From CAZCBJ01 sp964496705 (GTDB lineage: Bacteria > Chloroflexota > Anaerolineae > Anaerolineales > Anaerolineaceae): a DNA stretch of 14,696 bases. Positions within the stretch are counted from its first letter, which is position 1, and each line of letters opens with the position of its first letter. Under the pieces are notes generated by a model. It ran no database searches, was not told where the DNA came from, and was given only the letters and a program-made list of their open reading frames with translations. The stretch is from contig CAZCBJ010000088.1 of NCBI GenBank assembly GCA_964496705.1, forward strand, positions 1-14,696, written 5' to 3'. Made by a program: the position numbers and the translations under genes. This document shows positions 12,127 to 14,696 of this stretch, piece by piece.

Positions 12127-14526
12127 TTATTCGTAAGCCAGCACCTCGCGGATGGTCAGGCGGGCAGCGCTGCGCGCCGGGAGCAGGCTGGCTATCAGAG
12201 ATAAGATCACCACCACCCCCAGCCAGATCAATACGCCCAGATAGGTGAATTTGAACTCCACCGCGCTGCCGAAGATGGCCACGCTGATGGCGTTGAATAG
12301 CAACTTTCCCACCGGGAAGGAGGCCAGCCAGGCGAACAGCCAGCTCAGCAGACCGATGATCAGACCTTCGACCAGCACCAGGCGCATGATGATGGCATCG
12401 TGCGCGCCGATGGCGCGCATCACACCGATCTCTCGGGTGCGCTCCATCACGTTCAAGCTCGTCGTGCCGGTCAAACCGATGCTGCCGACCACCGCCATCA
12501 ACAGCGCCATGATCAGCAGGAAGGTGGTGAGGATGGTGATTCCTTCCGAGGTGGATTCCTGCAGGTAGAGTCCGGAACGCACATCGCTGGTCTTGTATCC
12601 CAACTGCTCCAGTTGTTTCTCGATCTGGCGGGCAAGGTTTTTCTGATAAGTCAGGTCATGTTCTCCAGGGGAGCCGACGATGCGAAACACCGAGGCTTTG
12701 CCGGAGATGTGAGTCAGCTCAGCCAGGTAATCATAATTCGTGTAGGCGATCAATCCAACCGATTTGCCGGCGAATTGGAAGAACCCAACCACCGTCCAGT
12801 CGGTTTTCTCGCCGTTGACCTCCAGGCGCAGGTTGTCGCCGAGTTTCAGGTTGGGATATTTGTCTACGAACAACTCACTCAATACGATGGCCTGGCGGTC
12901 GCCGGGGCGCACCCAACGCCCGCTGAGCAGGATGGGTTCGAGCAGCCGGCTGTCACCGGGCGGCGCGGTGAGCTGGATGCTCTCGCCGGGCGAATCGTCC
13001 TCCCGCAACATTTCGGCGCGCGCCACCGCCCAACCTTCCACCTGGGTGACCCCCGGCACGGCGCTCAGGTGCTGCTGCACCAGTTTGATGCGATAGGGAT
13101 AGGCCAGCACCAGGTTGACATCAGCGAGGAAATATTTGCTCAGGCGGGTCACGTAGTTATCCAGCGAGGTGCGCACGTTGAACGTGCCGATAAAGATCGC
13201 GCCGCCGAGGATTAGCGTGACCAGGGTCAATGCCAGGCGCACCTTGCGGCGGAAGGTATTGCGCAGCGAGATGCGCATCGGACGGGAGAGGCGCGACAGG
13301 CGGGAAATCAGGCTGCTGGCCGGATTGGCCTGTCCGATTCCGCTGCCGCTGAGGGCTTCCTGGATCGAAATGCGCGTGCCCTGCAGGATGGGGATGGCCC
13401 CTGCCAGTTGCGGCACGATCAGGGCGATGGCGGTCTGCAGCAGGATGGTGCTGACCTGCACGCGGTATCCCTGCAGGTGAAAGTTAATCTGTTGTGAAAG
13501 CGATGATGCCTGCCAGTAGGCTGCGCGGTTGGACAAGGGGATCGCGATCAGCAAGGCGATCAGACTGTACACCAAAATCAACACCATGTAGATGCCGTTG
13601 ATCTGCCCGCGCGTGGCTCCGACTGTTTTCATGATCCCCACCTGCTGGGTTTGCTGGTTGAGCAGCGCCGCCAGCGTATTGGTGATTAAAAATCCGCTCA
13701 AGAAGACGACGAACATGCCCAGCAGGAGCAGCACTTTGCCAATCGCATCCAGATAGGCCAGGTTGGGGTGGTCGCCGATGGTGCGGACGGCTGAATGCAG
13801 CAGCATGTAACCGTTGTCCTCAAATTTTTGCAGCACCCGGTCGGTGACAGACTGGATATGGCTGAGATCATGCTGGCCTTCCCGGGCGGTGGCATACAGA
13901 TAATTGAGTCGCAAGGGCATTTCCAGCCATTCCAGCGTGTCGTAGGTGATGTAGCCCTGCGCGGAGGCAAGGAAAAAACCGCCGCCGCCGGAAGAAGAAC
14001 CGATGGTCTGGTCGCGCACAACGCCCACCACGCGCATCCTGCGCAGCGTTCCTGATGGAAGCTTGATTTCCAACGTGCTGCCCAGGCTGGCGTGGGTTTC
14101 ATCCAACTTGTTCACATCCAAAACGATTTCATGGTCGCGCGGCGGCCAGACCCCCTGCAGCAAGCGCACGCGGTTAACGCGCATTTCCTTGATGTCCGGC
14201 AGAGCCTGCAGGGTGATGGGGATCCATTCATCCGTCCCGACCTTGAGGCGCAGATCAACCAGCGCGGCGCCGCTGGCTTCGGCCACCCCCGGAACCCTGC
14301 GGATGCTGTCCACAAAATCCAGGGGATAACCCGCCACGCGCACCTGGATATTGGCTGGATTGGCGGCGGCATAACTGGCGGGCATATCCTTGGACAGGTA
14401 TTCGTGTAGATTGCGGATCAAGCCCACCGCGAACAAGCCCACCAGGATGGAGGCGATCACCAGCAGCGAGCGGGCGGGGTTACCCCACAGGTCAGCCGCC
14501 ACCTTGTACCAGCGCGGACGCATCAT
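12127..14526 (-). CDS. ABC transporter permease with two FtsX (MacB/LolC-type) domains
   Basis: 799-residue inner-membrane permease of the type VII (MacB/LolCDE) ABC class, which uses ATP in the cytoplasm to move substrates or drive work outside the membrane. Layout: first helix about 19-38, a large extracytoplasmic MacB-like domain about 45-255, FtsX domain 1 with three helices about 262-385, a cytosolic basic linker (SRLSRPMRISLRNTFRRKVR, 411-430), a helix about 431-449, a second extracytoplasmic domain about 455-655, and FtsX domain 2 about 662-785. Each FtsX domain has the coupling motif: GIMKTVGATRGQI (297-309) and GVMRAIGAHDAII (701-713). The two half-permeases are thus present in one chain, twice the size of a MacB half. 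The start ATG 14526 overlaps the ATPase stop as ATGA (ATG 14523 also possible). The substrate is unknown; lipoprotein, lipid or peptide export are usual for the class. Confidence 0.93.
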   Translation of the reverse strand: MMRPRWYKVAADLWGNPARSLLVIASILVGLFAVGLIRNLHEYLSKDMPASYAAANPANIQVRVAGYPLDFVDSIRRVPGVAEASGAALVDLRLKVGTDEWIPITLQALPDIKEMRVNRVRLLQGVWPPRDHEIVLDVNKLDETHASLGSTLEIKLPSGTLRRMRVVGVVRDQTIGSSSGGGGFFLASAQGYITYDTLEWLEMPLRLNYLYATAREGQHDLSHIQSVTDRVLQKFEDNGYMLLHSAVRTIGDHPNLAYLDAIGKVLLLLGMFVVFLSGFLITNTLAALLNQQTQQVGIMKTVGATRGQINGIYMVLILVYSLIALLIAIPLSNRAAYWQASSLSQQINFHLQGYRVQVSTILLQTAIALIVPQLAGAIPILQGTRISIQEALSGSGIGQANPASSLISRLSRLSRPMRISLRNTFRRKVRLALTLVTLILGGAIFIGTFNVRTSLDNYVTRLSKYFLADVNLVLAYPYRIKLVQQHLSAVPGVTQVEGWAVARAEMLREDDSPGESIQLTAPPGDSRLLEPILLSGRWVRPGDRQAIVLSELFVDKYPNLKLGDNLRLEVNGEKTDWTVVGFFQFAGKSVGLIAYTNYDYLAELTHISGKASVFRIVGSPGEHDLTYQKNLARQIEKQLEQLGYKTSDVRSGLYLQESTSEGITILTTFLLIMALLMAVVGSIGLTGTTSLNVMERTREIGVMRAIGAHDAIIMRLVLVEGLIIGLLSWLFAWLASFPVGKLLFNAISVAIFGSAVEFKFTYLGVLIWLGVVVILSLIASLLPARSAARLTIREVLAYE

Positions 14527-14696
14527 CGCGTCCCCCGTTCAGAGCTGATGATCTCGCCATCCGAGATGGTCAGCACGCGCTGTGCGCGCCTGGCCAGGCT
14601 GCGGTCATGGGTCACCATGATCAGCGTTTTGCCCAGTTCGGTCATTTCCTGGAACAATTGCATCACCTCTTCAGCGGTGCGCGTGTCCAGGTTGCC
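14523..14696 (-). CDS. ABC transporter ATP-binding protein, C-terminal fragment (cut by window edge)
   Basis: The last 57 residues of a MacB/LolD-type ATPase, running off the right edge. It begins just after the Walker B region (GNLDTRTAEEVMQLF is the D-loop and following helix), contains the H-loop histidine in LIMVTHD, and ends RVLTISDGEIISSERGTR before the stop. It overlaps the permease start by 4 bases (ATGA), so the pair is translationally coupled and should form one exporter. Walker A, Q-loop and signature lie outside the window. Confidence 0.9.
   Translation of the reverse strand, partial: GNLDTRTAEEVMQLFQEMTELGKTLIMVTHDRSLARRAQRVLTISDGEIISSERGTR

Noticed and set aside
12400..13215. 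271-residue open frame on the plus strand
   Set aside because: Antisense to the ABC permease, whose protein has clear FtsX domains.

Overview
The window is a dense, GC-rich bacterial chromosome segment with eleven protein-coding genes, two of them cut by the window edges. I see no rRNA, tRNA, CRISPR array, insertion sequence or phage gene, and no gene-free gap longer than about 130 bases. The style (a LysM lipoprotein with a Thr/Pro-rich linker, a double-FtsX ABC permease, Memo and CNNM family proteins, several apparently leaderless promoters) fits Chloroflexota, perhaps an Anaerolineae-type genome. That placement is an inference from style; no marker in the window proves it.

Layout: a GPH-family sugar/cation symporter reads leftwards off the left edge (1-1392). 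A 129-base divergent promoter region separates it from a rightward run of nine genes ending at 12123. The run begins with a D-2-hydroxyacid dehydrogenase and a divergent shikimate-dehydrogenase-like NADP oxidoreductase (a tight pair), followed by a LysM lipoprotein. Next is a thiolase / NAD-dependent epimerase-type reductase / glyoxalase-fold (VOC) cluster, then a Memo-family protein, a CNNM/CorC CBS-domain membrane protein, and the primosomal helicase PriA. On the opposite strand, ending 3 bases from priA, is a MacB/LolCDE-type ABC export system: a two-FtsX permease (12127-14526) overlapping by 4 bases the 3' end of its ATPase gene, which runs off the right edge.

Genes that probably act together: (i) the symporter, 2-hydroxyacid dehydrogenase and AroE-like enzyme, as a candidate uptake and oxidation module for a sugar acid or cyclic polyol acid; (ii) the thiolase, SDR and VOC proteins, as a candidate acyl-CoA module; (iii) the ABC ATPase and permease. 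The rest are housekeeping or stand-alone genes.

The most interesting signals are the promoter pattern and the AroE-like protein. At four starts a -10 box ends only 7-8 bases before the ATG and, in three of the four, no Shine-Dalgarno is present (leaderless type). Three other starts have a -10 farther upstream plus a strong Shine-Dalgarno. The AroE-like enzyme keeps the catalytic Lys/Asp and the NADP motif but has lost most shikimate-contacting residues. I see no clearly new multi-gene system such as a defence island.
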